Assembly: GCF_000384235.1 (NCBI RefSeq) | Contig: NZ_KB913033.1 | Coordinates: 1,805,164-1,869,163 of the forward strand | Reading direction: 5' to 3' | Source: Hydrogenovibrio halophilus DSM 15072 | GTDB lineage: Bacteria; Pseudomonadota; Gammaproteobacteria; Thiomicrospirales; Thiomicrospiraceae | Length of the DNA stretch: 64,000 nucleotides | Shown: positions 16,725-26,175 of the stretch, in pieces | How the letters are laid out: each line of letters begins with the position of its first letter | Numbering within the stretch: position 1 is the stretch's first letter | Translations under genes and position numbers: made by a program | The notes under the pieces: model-generated | The model's database searches: none | The model's input: the letters and a program-made list of their open reading frames with translations, nothing else | What the model was told of the DNA's origin: nothing

Positions 16725-17747
16725 ATGCCATTACCATTATTAATTGGTCCAGCAGTTGCAGCAGGAATTTACGGCGCAAAAAAAGGTTACGATGCTAAAA
16801 AAGACTATGATTTAGCAAAAATTTACAATCGCGAAGCGGAAGAGATTTATGAAGAAGCTCAAGAGAGTTTGAATTTTACACGAGAACATGCAAATGAGGC
16901 TTTGGAAAATTTAGGTGAAATCAAGTACAAATTAGCAACAGCCGATTATGTTGATTTTCACAAAACGTGGGATCAATTAACCAAAAATTATCCAGATCTT
17001 TTAAATGAATATTTGAGCGGTGAGCGTGATAAAAATTCCGGTCAGTTAGAAAAAGAATTTTTTGGTGCTGTTGAAACAAGCAGACTAGAGAGTTCAGAAC
17101 TAGTATCTGGTGGTTTTGCAGCTTTGGGCTCAGGTGGAGTTGCTGGGTTAGCTGCATATGGCGGCGTAGGTATGCTTGGTACAGCTTCAACTGGTACTGC
17201 AATTGGTTCATTGAGTGGAGCGGCTGCCACAAATGCGACATTAGCTTGGTTAGGTGGCGGTTCTCTTGCTTCTGGCGGGTTAGGTATGGCAGGAGGTGCA
17301 GCAGTTTTGGGAGGGGTCGTTGCTGGACCAGTTCTTGCTATTGGGGGGGCTGTAATGGCGTCCAAAGCAGAAGAGTCTAAGGAGCGTGCTAAAGAAAATG
17401 TCGCCAAGGCCAAAGTTGCTGCAAAGGAAATGAAGGTTGCAGAAGTAACAACTAATTCGATTAAAAAATCATGTGATTTAACTCAGAAAACTTTAGTAGA
17501 TTTGTCTGAGGTTCTTGAAGCTCAGGTCAAGAATGTGAACACTCTTATATCTCATAATGTTGATTTAGATGCTCTTAGACCGTATGCGATGATTATGTTA
17601 GCAGCATTTGAATCAAGTTTTTCTATCTACATAACAAAAGCTTTAACTGACGAAGGTACTTCTAATCCTCAATTAGAAAAGACTGTCGAGAAACAAGTCG
17701 GCAAATTCAACGATAAATTTGAAGAAATTGAGCCTCAGATTCTTTAA
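16725..17747 (+). CDS. Glycine-rich membrane protein with coiled coils
   Basis: A 340-residue protein of unknown family. It starts with a short hydrophobic segment, then a helical part (about 20-120). A long Gly/Ala/Ser-rich hydrophobic segment follows (about 125-215, including GGFAALGSGGVAGLAAYGG) with repeated GxxxG-like spacing. A charged coiled coil (KAEESKERAKENVAKAK) and a helical tail complete it. A central glycine-zipper hydrophobic region between coiled coils is the design of some pore-forming or membrane-inserting toxins, but this is only an analogy. The ribosome site is AAGGGG. It is co-transcribed with the TerB-like gene. Confidence 0.6.
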   Translation: MPLPLLIGPAVAAGIYGAKKGYDAKKDYDLAKIYNREAEEIYEEAQESLNFTREHANEALENLGEIKYKLATADYVDFHKTWDQLTKNYPDLLNEYLSGERDKNSGQLEKEFFGAVETSRLESSELVSGGFAALGSGGVAGLAAYGGVGMLGTASTGTAIGSLSGAAATNATLAWLGGGSLASGGLGMAGGAAVLGGVVAGPVLAIGGAVMASKAEESKERAKENVAKAKVAAKEMKVAEVTTNSIKKSCDLTQKTLVDLSEVLEAQVKNVNTLISHNVDLDALRPYAMIMLAAFESSFSIYITKALTDEGTSNPQLEKTVEKQVGKFNDKFEEIEPQIL

Positions 17748-17776
17748 GTAAAAATATTTAGATATATTTTAAACTT

Positions 17777-17803
17777 CCTCTCTCTTCTATTGGAAAAGAG
17801 AGG
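17777..17803 (+). terminator. Hairpin after the glycine-rich gene
   Basis: CCTCTCTCTT (17777-17786) pairs with AAAAGAGAGG (17794-17803), with a 7-nt loop, followed by TTTA. It probably terminates or attenuates transcription into the LRAT gene. Confidence 0.55.
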
Positions 17804-17822
17804 TTTAGGTAATTTAAAAAAT

Positions 17823-18833
17823 ATGAATAAAATTGAAACCAATGAAGAAATGATTGAGTTTATTATAAAAACTCATATAGACCATTATCTCAATCAGACT
17901 TTCCCTGACCCCCATCCTCTAGCTGATATCTTAAATAAACCTTTGCCAGGTTCTCATTTAGTGACTCCAAGAGGGCTTTATACGCATCATGGTATTTATA
18001 TTGGTAATGATCGAGTAATACATTATTCTGGGTTAGCTGATGGTTTAAACTCCGGGCCGGTTGAGGAGGTTTCCTTATCGGATTTTTGTAATGGAAAAGG
18101 GGTTAAAGAAAGAGCTCATAATAATTCTGTATACAGTGCACAAGAAATTGTTTCACGGGCAAAATCAAGGTTAAGTGAACAAGATTATAATCTGGCATTT
18201 AATAATTGTGAGCACTTCGTAAACTGGTGTATTTATGATGTTCAAAAAAGTGAGCAAGTTGATGCAGTTATGTCCACGGGGGCGAAAGCTGTTCCTGGTG
18301 CCAAGCATGTTCACGAAGGTTTTCAGGTTACGAGGTCACTGAAGGCTTATAGCGATGGAAAAATTTCTAAAGAAAAACTGCGAGGTGACATTGCGGAAAC
18401 AGCTTTTTCAGCTACATCTGCAGCGTATTATGGTGCATTAGGGCAAGCTGCAATTCCTGTGCCTATAATAGGTTTTATGGTAGGCGCAACTGTGGGTGTA
18501 GTTGTCTCTAATTCAATAAAAAACACAGGTATCTTATCTTTTGGTGCTCACTCTGCTGCGATTGCTGCAAAAAAACGGCGTGAAGAAATTGAAAGGATGT
18601 CACAAAGACTTATTCCAATTTTAGAAGAAGCACGACACAGATTAGAGCAGCACTTTGACCGTGAGCTAGGGAATAAGCAAAAAGTTTTCAATTCGCTTTT
18701 TAGTGACCTCGACTTGGCAATCCAAAATAACGATACTCAATCTAGTGTAAATGCTTTGAATAATATTGCAGGCCTAGCTGGTAGAAAACTTTCCTTTTCT
18801 GATGAAGAGGATTTTAAAAATAAGTATTTCTAA
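17823..18833 (+). CDS. LRAT-fold (NlpC/P60-like) protein with membrane segment
   Basis: The N-terminal domain (about 30-145) is lecithin:retinol acyltransferase-like. THHGIYIGNDRVIHYSG supplies the catalytic histidines (H55 region) and NNCEHFVNWC the nucleophile Cys129. These enzymes form acyl-thioester intermediates and act as lipid acyltransferases, phospholipases or thiol proteases. A hydrophobic glycine-rich region follows (about 200-235, IPVPIIGFMVGATVGVVVS), then a charged helical tail. The start at 17823 is chosen because TTG at 17790 would lie in the hairpin; its ribosome site is weak. Its membrane-attached acyltransferase design next to a TerB-like and a glycine-rich membrane protein suggests a joint action at the membrane. 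Confidence 0.68.
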   Translation: MNKIETNEEMIEFIIKTHIDHYLNQTFPDPHPLADILNKPLPGSHLVTPRGLYTHHGIYIGNDRVIHYSGLADGLNSGPVEEVSLSDFCNGKGVKERAHNNSVYSAQEIVSRAKSRLSEQDYNLAFNNCEHFVNWCIYDVQKSEQVDAVMSTGAKAVPGAKHVHEGFQVTRSLKAYSDGKISKEKLRGDIAETAFSATSAAYYGALGQAAIPVPIIGFMVGATVGVVVSNSIKNTGILSFGAHSAAIAAKKRREEIERMSQRLIPILEEARHRLEQHFDRELGNKQKVFNSLFSDLDLAIQNNDTQSSVNALNNIAGLAGRKLSFSDEEDFKNKYF

Positions 18834-19040
18834 AAGAACTTTATTTTTACTTTTTGTGGGACTGATTAGGTATGATCTACTCAAATAATTAATACCATAT
18901 ATAGGAAAAAATTATGTAATATGTTTTGATTATTTTGATGTTTAAATTTATTTAGTGACTGTTTACACCAAGTGGTCAAAAACAATGCTTTATTTGCAAA
19001 AACAAGGTGTTGCAATAATTAACATTTTAAGTGGTATTAA

Positions 19041-19349
19041 ATGAACTTTCCATGCACGTATTGTGGTCAGTGTTGCAAGCATATTTCTCATATAAAAGAA
19101 TTGTCGTCTTTTGATATTGGTAATGGTGTTTGCAAACACTTAACTGAAGAAAATCTTTGTGCTATTTATGAAGAACGTCCAGAAGTCTGTCAAACAGATG
19201 TAATGTATAAAAAATATTACGCCAAGCAAATGTCGGAAAGTGAATTTCTTCAGCTTAACGCTAAGGCGTGTAATTCAATGCAACATCAAGTCAATTTGCC
19301 GGAAAACTTTAGGGTTAATCTTGGTTTTCCTTCTGTTCATAAGTGTTAG
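19041..19349 (+). CDS. YkgJ-family cysteine-cluster protein
   Basis: A 102-residue protein with the Fe-S/zinc-binding-type cysteine pattern CTYCGQCCKH at the N-terminus, then CKHLTEENLCAIYEERPEVC and a late cysteine. This is the YkgJ/UPF0153 pattern, proposed to bind iron-sulfur or zinc. AT-rich like its neighbours. Its 3' end overlaps the opposite-strand small gene by 35 bp. The 200 bp before it are AT-rich and hold no gene. Confidence 0.75.
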   Translation: MNFPCTYCGQCCKHISHIKELSSFDIGNGVCKHLTEENLCAIYEERPEVCQTDVMYKKYYAKQMSESEFLQLNAKACNSMQHQVNLPENFRVNLGFPSVHKC

Positions 19350-19545
19350 TGATGGTATCTATCATATATTTAAAAATTGCATCATCTAATGGCTCATCTG
19401 GGTATTTTTCCTCAATGTCATCAATGGTGCTTTTGACTTCTGGTTCGAGTGCTTGCATGTCTTGAATAAATTCTTGTCCAATGTTTTGAAAATCCCAGAT
19501 AAGCTCTTGCAAAGCGTCTTTAAGTGGATAACTGAAATTAAGCAT
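19315..19545 (-). CDS. Small acidic protein, 76 aa, unknown
   Basis: Very acidic, helical, no membrane segment and no known motif (MLNFSYPLKDALQELIWDF, then acidic repeats). A perfect AGGAG ribosome site lies before the ATG. Its 3' end runs 35 bp antisense into the YkgJ-like gene. Its size and charge resemble an antitoxin or immunity protein, but no partner is obvious. Reality is supported by the ribosome site and codon use. Confidence 0.5.
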   Translation of the reverse strand: MLNFSYPLKDALQELIWDFQNIGQEFIQDMQALEPEVKSTIDDIEEKYPDEPLDDAIFKYMIDTITNTYEQKENQD

Positions 19546-19620
19546 GGTGTTCTCCTATTGGTTGAGTTCACTGTTAGAATATATCATGTGAGCGTCGTAT
19601 GGTGACGCCTAGGTGTTTTC

Positions 19621-20577
19621 TTGAAGCAATTTGTTTATTTGGTTCATGGGTTTCACAGTGATAGCGCTTCAATGCATTTTTTGGCTAGACGGTTGAAACC
19701 TTTTTATGATGATGTATTCACGATTGATGTCGGTTTAAGTTTTTCGACAATCGACGATGCGGTTGATCGTTTGCTGGAACAAGTCTTAAAAATGGATTTT
19801 TATCAGGCAAATTTTATTGGTCATAGCACAGGTGGTATCGTAGTTCGACATCTGCTTAACAGAGAAGCGACGTTAGCTAAAAAAACATGTTCAGTCATCC
19901 TTTTAGGTGTGCCGAGTCGCGGAACACCTTTGGCAGATTTACATCAGAAATATATCCCTAAATCCATACGAGGTATTCACCCGCTCATCGTGGAACTTAC
20001 TAAAACGCATTATTTTTCATCAGATTTAACTCGGTTTCCTGATTCAATAGCCGTTGGCGGGATTGCTGGTATACAAAGTTGGGAGAGTACCCGGGCTTTT
20101 TTTACGGATTTAAACGATGGTGTTGTTGAGTACAGTTCGGTCTGGCTTCCTGAAATGAAAGATATGGTAGCCTTTCCGTTAGATCATCAAGAGCTGACAC
20201 AAAACGAAAAGGTTGTTAAATCCATCCTCTATTTTTTTGAAAATCAACATTTTCCAATTCATTTATATCGGTTACAAAATATGAATATAGAAGACAAGTT
20301 TGCTTACCTTTACCAGCATTATGTTTTTGATGACTTCTTTGACGTGCTGAAAAATCCAAATATAGAAATTGCGACTATGGGAGGTAAAGTATTTTGGAAA
20401 AGCTTAAAAGAAATAGAAGGCTGGAAATTGCAACAGAACAAAACTACTGGGCATCTGAGAGTTCTAAATCCAAGTAATATCCGAAAAGCATGGGGTTCAA
20501 AGTCTCATTTAGAGCAGGCAATGGATATAGTAATGAGTCGTGTAGCAACCGATCAGCCGTGGTCAGGAAAGAGCTGA
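19621..20577 (+). CDS. Alpha/beta hydrolase, lipase-like, C-terminus replaced by IS remnant
   Basis: A 318-residue serine hydrolase fold. It opens with FVYLVHGFHSDSASMH (oxyanion-hole HG), has the nucleophile elbow GHSTGG (Ser69), LGVPSRGTPLA after it, an Asp in NDGVVEYSS and a His in PLDHQEL. This is the PGAP1/DUF676-like lipase or esterase pattern. There is no signal peptide. The start is TTG with no strong ribosome site. The last dozen codons (SRVATDQPWSGKS) lie antisense to a decayed transposase, so the original C-terminus was probably lost. The catalytic triad is intact. Confidence 0.78.
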   Translation: MKQFVYLVHGFHSDSASMHFLARRLKPFYDDVFTIDVGLSFSTIDDAVDRLLEQVLKMDFYQANFIGHSTGGIVVRHLLNREATLAKKTCSVILLGVPSRGTPLADLHQKYIPKSIRGIHPLIVELTKTHYFSSDLTRFPDSIAVGGIAGIQSWESTRAFFTDLNDGVVEYSSVWLPEMKDMVAFPLDHQELTQNEKVVKSILYFFENQHFPIHLYRLQNMNIEDKFAYLYQHYVFDDFFDVLKNPNIEIATMGGKVFWKSLKEIEGWKLQQNKTTGHLRVLNPSNIRKAWGSKSHLEQAMDIVMSRVATDQPWSGKS

Positions 20578-20721
20578 CCGGATTAACGGGCTTGTTTTCG
20601 CCAGTTAATAAACGGTCGCCTCAGACAAACCTTCTTCCTGGGCAACTTCGGCCACTGTTCGATTGTTGGGTGGCAGCAGTTTTTTCAGTACGGCCTCACG
20701 TCGTTGTTTTGGGTATTTCAT
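20545..20721 (-). pseudogene. IS3-family transposase OrfA remnant
   Basis: From ATG 20721 the minus strand reads MKYPKQRREAVLKKLLPP, then NNRTVAEVAQEEGLSEATVY and a stop at 20605. One base shift continues as NWRKQAR, then SGQLFPDHG after a further stop, as in OrfA of IS3-type elements. The rest of the transposase is gone. The remaining sequence to about 20805 (with CTCTGTCAA on the minus strand) looks like the element's left end. It is a decayed, immobile fragment. Confidence 0.75.
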
Positions 20722-20822
20722 TTGGTCCACTGTCAGCCCCACTTTATTTAGAGAGTGTAACATCTCAAGTGAAGTTCCAACTATCTTGACAGAGGGGAAA
20801 GTGGTCTTTCTGGTAATGCACC

Positions 20823-20858
20823 GCTCTTAAAAGACCCTTCGGCTTTGCTCAGGGTGAC
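20823..20858. repeat. Right boundary repeat of accessory island
   Basis: GCTCTTAAAAGACC, then CTTCGGCTTTGCTCAGGGTGAC. The first 27 bases match the left copy at 13877 with two mismatches, in the same orientation. The final CGCTC/TGCTCAGGGTGAC part matches the fuller element at 9882. Confidence 0.75.
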
Positions 20859-20913
20859 AAGGTTTTATGTAGGATTTCAGCGCCACGCTCTGGTCAAGTG
20901 CTGATCTCTCGGC

Positions 20914-21966
20914 TTATCCCATATGATCGTTCTGGCGGAATTCGTTCAGGCGGTGTAGCAGGAATTCCAGTTCGGCGTGTTTTTCTTCTTTTTCGTGGAC
21001 TTTCTCTTCCAGAAAATCGACCACTTTTTTGTGCAGTTTCAGTTTGTTCAGCGAGTTGATGTTGGTGATCCCGCCGGGGTTGAGCACGTTCACTTCCAGA
21101 ATCTTGTCGCCGATCATGTCCACACCGACAAAATACAGTCCGTCTGCGGCCAGTTTGGGGCCGATTTTGCGGCAGATCGCCATTTGCGATTCGGTCATGG
21201 TGTATTTGTGGGCGGTGCCGCCAATCTGGATGTTGGCACGGACATCGCCTTCTGGCGGTTTGCGGTTGTAGGCACCGATGAATTTTCCGTTGAGCATCAG
21301 TACGCGCACGTCGCCTTCTTCGGCGCCTTCAATGTATTCCTGCACAATCACGTAGCTTTTGTCGGTGCTGTGAATGTAGAAGTCCAGAATCGAGTTGATG
21401 CTGGTCTGGGCGTTTTTTTCCAGCACAATCACGCCATGCCCGCCAGAGGCATTGAGCGGCTTGAGGATGACCTTGTCGCCGGGCATGTCATCGATCATCT
21501 GGCGGATGTAGTCCTTGTTTTTGGACACATGGGTGATCGGTAAAAAGCTGTTGTGCGGGTCGTTGAAGGTGGTGGTGTAGAGTTTGTTGTTGGCTTTGCG
21601 AATGCCGTCGACGTCGTTGACGATCACGGTCTGGTTTTTGACCGAATCCAGAAAGTTGAACACCATCGGGTCAATCGGCGGATCGCGGCGGATCATGATG
21701 CAGTCCAGCCCGTGCAGCGGCATCATCTGCAACTGAAATTTGACCTTTTTGTAGAATTGGGTCATGTTCTCGGGGATTTTGTCCATCGGTTCGATGCGGC
21801 GCATGTAGCCGTGGGTGACGTTGTTGCGCACGGTCAGATTGCTGGGGGTCAGAATGGCGATTTTGTGGCCACGCTGCAGGCATTCTTTGATGATGCGCAG
21901 GGTGGAATTTTTGGTTGGCGTAATCTGATCCCAATCTTCCAGAATAAACCCGATGTTCATGTACAT
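20914..21966 (-). CDS. Glutathione synthase-like ATP-grasp ligase
   Basis: A 350-residue ATP-grasp enzyme of the GshB type. N-terminal IGFILEDWDQITPTKNSTLRI, the central KPLNASGGHGVIVL (ATP lid) and the late metal-binding VGVDMIGDKILEVNVLNPGG match glutathione synthetase. It is about 35 residues longer than E. coli GshB, with a charged helical tail (EEKVHEKEEKHAELEF). Start ATG 21966 has GGAGG 9 bases upstream. The likely reaction joins gamma-glutamylcysteine and glycine; another peptide ligase role is possible. It is followed upstream by an unusual partner gene, not the normal gshA. Confidence 0.75.
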   Translation of the reverse strand: MYMNIGFILEDWDQITPTKNSTLRIIKECLQRGHKIAILTPSNLTVRNNVTHGYMRRIEPMDKIPENMTQFYKKVKFQLQMMPLHGLDCIMIRRDPPIDPMVFNFLDSVKNQTVIVNDVDGIRKANNKLYTTTFNDPHNSFLPITHVSKNKDYIRQMIDDMPGDKVILKPLNASGGHGVIVLEKNAQTSINSILDFYIHSTDKSYVIVQEYIEGAEEGDVRVLMLNGKFIGAYNRKPPEGDVRANIQIGGTAHKYTMTESQMAICRKIGPKLAADGLYFVGVDMIGDKILEVNVLNPGGITNINSLNKLKLHKKVVDFLEEKVHEKEEKHAELEFLLHRLNEFRQNDHMG

Positions 21967-22088
21967 GCCCAATATCCTCCGGCGTGCTTTGGAAAGGTTT
22001 CATTTTGCGGCTTTTGCAGCAAAATGCAAATGAAAGTTGTGATGGTGTTCGCCTTTGCCTGGGGCTGGCCAGAGCATCGGATCAGGTG

Positions 22089-22985
22089 TTACAGCGTCCG
22101 TTCGGTGGCACTCTGGCAGATGTCCTGGGTCAGGATCACGGCGTCATCGCATTCGTCCTCTTCCCGGCGCACCAGTTCGACCAGATCTTCGTGGCTCAGT
22201 TTTTGCGGGGAGTAAGCGAAGATGGCGATCTGGTCGCCCGGTTGCAGGTAGGTTTGCTCGCCCTGTGGGGTGTAACGGGTCGCGCCCAGTGAGACGATGA
22301 TCTGTTGTGGGCAGCCCTGAGCTTGCAGCAGGCCTGGCAGTTTTTCCAGTGGCCCTTGTTCGGGCTGGGTATTGAACTGATGCACCAGCCAGTCACACAC
22401 TTTCTGATAAAAATACTGGTAGCTGTTGACCGGGCAGTCGACGCCATAGGGCACAATCTCATCGCCGCGTTTGAGAAAAGACGCCAGATGGTAATGGTCG
22501 AGCACGCCCTGGGCGGCGAAGGCATCAATCGGTTGCCATTGGCGGGCGATGCCGGTGCTGGCATGGCCCCAGTTTTTCTTGGCGCTGAGTTTCTGTGCCG
22601 GATGGCAGCGCTGGGTGCAGTCGTTGAACACGCTGAACGCGGTGGGGGTACAGTCCCGGACCAGTCCTTGGGCATCGTAACTCAGATCGCAGAGCACGCA
22701 GATTTCCGCTTCCAGTTGCAGGCCGCAATCGTCCCCGTCAAAATCGGCTTCGATCACGTCGTGCGACAAGGGATAAACCCCCAGATACGAATCGTCGCCC
22801 GGCAGATAGATCGGAAACACGCCTTTGGGCGCTTTGGGATCGGCGGTCACGATCTGGTCGAAACCGCTTTCCTTGGCTTGAGACAAGTGGTCGGCGAAAT
22901 TTCCGGCAATGCCGAAAACGGGCAGCTCGAACAATTGGGTATGGCTCAAGGTGTTGCGCTGTTGCGTCGCGTTGTGTTCGGTCAT
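22089..22985 (-). CDS. DUF5718-like protein, FAH-related
   Basis: A 298-residue soluble protein. [36 protein letters not shown] and [16 protein letters not shown] resemble the family I know as DUF5718, which looks related to fumarylacetoacetate hydrolase folds (a metal-binding E-x-E near LEAEI). Function unknown. Its start overlaps the mutS stop by 4 bp (ATGA), and the gshB-like gene follows 120 bp downstream on the same strand. A core palindrome (22329-22337) is read PGLL. Confidence 0.6.
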   Translation of the reverse strand: MTEHNATQQRNTLSHTQLFELPVFGIAGNFADHLSQAKESGFDQIVTADPKAPKGVFPIYLPGDDSYLGVYPLSHDVIEADFDGDDCGLQLEAEICVLCDLSYDAQGLVRDCTPTAFSVFNDCTQRCHPAQKLSAKKNWGHASTGIARQWQPIDAFAAQGVLDHYHLASFLKRGDEIVPYGVDCPVNSYQYFYQKVCDWLVHQFNTQPEQGPLEKLPGLLQAQGCPQQIIVSLGATRYTPQGEQTYLQPGDQIAIFAYSPQKLSHEDLVELVRREEDECDDAVILTQDICQSATERTL

Positions 22986-25660
22986 GCGGGGTCCTTTTTT
23001 GCGGAGGCCTCTTGTGCAGTGGTATCCAGAAGCCGTTGCAGTTGATACAGGGTGTCCAGTGCCTGTTTTGGGGTCAGATTGTCGGGGTCGCAGGTTGTGA
23101 CGGCGTCGGCCAGTTCGGTCAGTTCCGCCGGAATCGGCTGGGTCGCAAACAGATCATACTGGCCTACCGGTTCGGCGGTTTTCGTCGGTTCTGAGGTCGG
23201 CATCGAGGCCGCCGTGGGAAGCAAATTCTGGTCGTCCACTGCGTTCTGTTCCAGCCGCCGCAGGTGGGTTTTGGCCGAATCAATGATGGATTTGGGAATG
23301 CCCGCCAGTGCCGCCACCTGTAAACCGTAACTTTGTGACGCCGGGCCGTCTTCGACCTGGTGCATGAACACGATTCTGTCCTGATGCTCGATTGCGCTCA
23401 GATGCACATTGACGGTGTTGGCAAACTGTTCGGCCAGCGTGGTCAGCTCGAAATAATGGGTGGCAAACAGGCAGAACCCGCGCACGTTCTGCGCCAGATG
23501 TTCGGCAATGGCCCAGGCCAGCGCCAGCCCGTCAAAGGTGGAGGTGCCGCGCCCGATTTCGTCCACCAGTATCAAGGACTGATCGGTGGCGTGATGCAGT
23601 ATGTGCGCGGTTTCGGTCATTTCCACCATAAAGGTCGAGCGGCCCGAGGTCAGATCGTCCGATGCGCCGATGCGGGTGAAAATCCGGTCAATCGGACCGA
23701 GCTTTGCCGACACCGCTGGCACATAACTGCCCATATACGCCATGATCGCAATCAACGCCGTCTGGCGCATGTAGGTCGATTTACCGCCCATATTGGGGCC
23801 GGTGATCATGTGCAGGCGGCGCTCGTCGTTGAACACGGCGTCATTGGGGATGAAAGGGCTGTCCGACAACGCTTCCACGGTCAGATGGCGGCCCTGCTCA
23901 ATCACCAGGCCTGGTGAATCTGTCAGTTGCGGGCGGCTCAGATTGAGCGATTCGGCCAGCAAGGCCAGATTGACCAGCACGTCGGTCTGCGCCAGTGCGG
24001 CGGCGGTGGCCTGAAGCTGCGGCAGTTGTTGGTTGAGGGTTTCCAGCAGCTGCTGGTACAGGTGTTTTTCCCGCGCCAGCGCCTTTTCATTGGCGCTGAG
24101 CACCTTGTCTTCAAAGGTTTTCAATTCGGGGGTGATGTAGCGTTCCTGCGCTTTCAGGGTCTGGCGACGCACATAGTCCACCGGCACCTTGTCGCTCTGG
24201 GCCTTGCTCACCTCAATGTAATAGCCGTGAACGCGGTTGTAGCCGACTTTGAGCGTGCTGATTCCAGTTTTGTCGCGCTCGCGCGCTTCCAGATCCAGCA
24301 GAAAACCGCCCGCCTCGTTCTGCAGATTGCGCAGTTCGTCCAGCTCGGAATCATAGCCTTCGGCAAACACGCCGCCATCGCGCGCCAGCATCGGCGGGTT
24401 TTCAACCAGCGCCGCATCCAGTTTGGTTGCCAGTTCCGGCCAGGGTTGCAGGGCCGGTTTCAGTGCGGCCCATTTTTCGCCTTCCAGTGACTGAATCCGT
24501 TCGCTGATCGCTTCCAGTTGCATCAGGCTGCGACCCAGTTGCAGCAGATCGCGCGGCCGCGCCGAATACAGCGACACCCGGCTGAGAATCCGTTCCAGAT
24601 CGCCGATGGGCTTCAGCAACGCCTTCAGCGGTTCGGCCGCGTTTTGGGTCAGCAGCCATTCAATCGCATCCAGCCGCGCATTGACGGGCCCGTGTTCGCG
24701 CAACGGCTGGTTGAGCCAGCGCCGCAACAGACGCGAGCCCATGGCGGTGGCGGTGTGATCCATGATCGAAAGCAAGGTGTGTTCACGCCCGCCCTGCAAA
24801 TTGGTGTCCAGCTCCAGATTGCGGCGGCTGACCGCGTCCAGCACCAGTGTCTGGTCAATCCGGTAACTCTGCAGACTCAAAACGTGTGAGAGCGAGGTCT
24901 GGAGCATGCTTTGCGCGTAATGCAAAATCGCGCCACAGGCACCGACGGCTAAGGGCTGATCATCGCAACCGAAGGCTTTGAGGTCCTGGGTTTTGAACAA
25001 CTGCAACAGCCGATCACGGCCACTGTCGGCATCAAAATGCCAGGGATCGATTTTTACCAGGCCTGGTAAGTTTTGGATCGGCTCGGGCAGGCGTTCAAAG
25101 TCGGATTTGGCCACCAGCAATTCCGCTGGCTGCAAACGTTCAATTTCGCTCAACAGCGCCGCCGGGCCAGTCAGTTGTGTGGTTTCAAAGCGGCCGCTGG
25201 CCACGTCCAGAAACGCCAGCCCGGTTTTCTGGCTGGCCTCCGACCCCAGCGAGATCGCCGCCAGCAAATTGTCGCGGCGCTCTTCCAGCAAAGCGTCTTC
25301 CACCAGCGTGCCGGGCGTGATTACCCGCACCACCTTGCGTTCCACCGGGCCTTTGGACGTGGCCGGGTCGCCGGTCTGCTCACAGATCGCCACCGACTCG
25401 CCCAGCTTGACCAGACGTGCCAGATAGCCTTCGGAAGAATGATGCGGAATGCCCGCCATCGGAATCGGCTCGCCCGCCGACTTGCCGCGCGCGGTCAGGG
25501 TAATGTCGAGCAGCTCCGCAGCGCGTTTGGCGTCGTCATAAAACAACTCGTAAAAGTCGCCCATACGATAAAACAGCAACTGGTCCGGGTAATCAGCCTT
25601 GACCTTCAGGTACTGCGTCATCATCGGCGTGTGGGCGTTTGGGGAAGCGGTTTTGGCCAT
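22982..25660 (-). CDS. mutS: DNA mismatch repair protein MutS
   Basis: Recognises mismatches and starts methyl-directed or nick-directed repair with MutL. About 892 residues with the mismatch-binding Phe-x-Glu motif in [15 protein letters not shown]. Walker A is [13 protein letters not shown], Walker [16 protein letters not shown], and a C-terminal Trp/Leu-rich dimerisation tail follows. ATG 25660 (MAKTAS...) is chosen; a TTG at 25681 is in frame upstream. Two exact 12-mer palindromes lie within (23904 and 25056), each read as PGLV, an unusual density for one gene. Confidence 0.97.
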   Translation of the reverse strand: MAKTASPNAHTPMMTQYLKVKADYPDQLLFYRMGDFYELFYDDAKRAAELLDITLTARGKSAGEPIPMAGIPHHSSEGYLARLVKLGESVAICEQTGDPATSKGPVERKVVRVITPGTLVEDALLEERRDNLLAAISLGSEASQKTGLAFLDVASGRFETTQLTGPAALLSEIERLQPAELLVAKSDFERLPEPIQNLPGLVKIDPWHFDADSGRDRLLQLFKTQDLKAFGCDDQPLAVGACGAILHYAQSMLQTSLSHVLSLQSYRIDQTLVLDAVSRRNLELDTNLQGGREHTLLSIMDHTATAMGSRLLRRWLNQPLREHGPVNARLDAIEWLLTQNAAEPLKALLKPIGDLERILSRVSLYSARPRDLLQLGRSLMQLEAISERIQSLEGEKWAALKPALQPWPELATKLDAALVENPPMLARDGGVFAEGYDSELDELRNLQNEAGGFLLDLEARERDKTGISTLKVGYNRVHGYYIEVSKAQSDKVPVDYVRRQTLKAQERYITPELKTFEDKVLSANEKALAREKHLYQQLLETLNQQLPQLQATAAALAQTDVLVNLALLAESLNLSRPQLTDSPGLVIEQGRHLTVEALSDSPFIPNDAVFNDERRLHMITGPNMGGKSTYMRQTALIAIMAYMGSYVPAVSAKLGPIDRIFTRIGASDDLTSGRSTFMVEMTETAHILHHATDQSLILVDEIGRGTSTFDGLALAWAIAEHLAQNVRGFCLFATHYFELTTLAEQFANTVNVHLSAIEHQDRIVFMHQVEDGPASQSYGLQVAALAGIPKSIIDSAKTHLRRLEQNAVDDQNLLPTAASMPTSEPTKTAEPVGQYDLFATQPIPAELTELADAVTTCDPDNLTPKQALDTLYQLQRLLDTTAQEASAKKDPA
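23904..23915. repeat. Iterated palindrome, copy 4
   Basis: Exact 12-mer within mutS, extended to CACCAGGCCTGGTG. Confidence 0.95.
25056..25067. repeat. Iterated palindrome, copy 5
   Basis: Exact 12-mer within mutS, extended to TACCAGGCCTGGTA and preceded by a T-run. Confidence 0.95.
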
Positions 25661-25707
25661 AGCAGAAAATCGAATGCTCAATAGGAATAAGCGGGCATTC
25701 TAACAAA

Positions 25708-26175
25708 TTAGCCCCCGTTCGATGAGGCGTTCCGATGGTTGATGAGTCTGTTTGAATCCAGTCTGTAAAAAACATACGGCATCACCGCAATCCAGATCAG
25801 AAACAGCAACCAGATTCGTCCGTCCAGTAACTGATAGTCTGCCAGCAATTTGCCCCAGGTGTGCCCAGCGATATAATGGCCAAATCCGAATTCGAAGGCG
25901 ATGGTGGCCAGTAGCCAGATAAGGCCTATTCTCCAGGCCTGTTTGCTCGATTCGATCGGCCAGCGCTGGTTGAGTTTCCACACAAGAAGTCCGGTAAACA
26001 GTATGCCGGTTCCGGTGGAGATTTGGTGAGCGGCCAGTTCGGACAGGTGGTGGCCGTAGATGGTTTCTCGGAGGACACCGTTCAGGGTGGCGACAATGGC
26101 CAAAAGAAACCAGAAAAGCATGTATCGTATGAGCATAAAATTCGCCGCCTGCGCTTGTCTGATATTGAGCGTCAT
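25708..26175 (-). CDS. Four-helix integral membrane protein, unknown
   Basis: A 155-residue protein with four hydrophobic segments (FMLIRYMLFWFLLAIVATL; GTGILFTGLLVW; RIGLIWLLATIAFEFGFG; IWLLFLIWIAVMPYVFY). The conserved-looking polar residues RETIYGHHLSE and GHYIAGHTWGKLL could be functional. Not recognised. Start may be at the internal Met near residue 14. The 280 bp between it and pncC hold no clear gene. Confidence 0.7.
   Translation of the reverse strand: MTLNIRQAQAANFMLIRYMLFWFLLAIVATLNGVLRETIYGHHLSELAAHQISTGTGILFTGLLVWKLNQRWPIESSKQAWRIGLIWLLATIAFEFGFGHYIAGHTWGKLLADYQLLDGRIWLLFLIWIAVMPYVFYRLDSNRLINHRNASSNGG

Noticed and set aside
17790-17822. TTG start for the LRAT gene
   Set aside because: It lies inside the terminator-like hairpin 17777-17803 and has no ribosome site.
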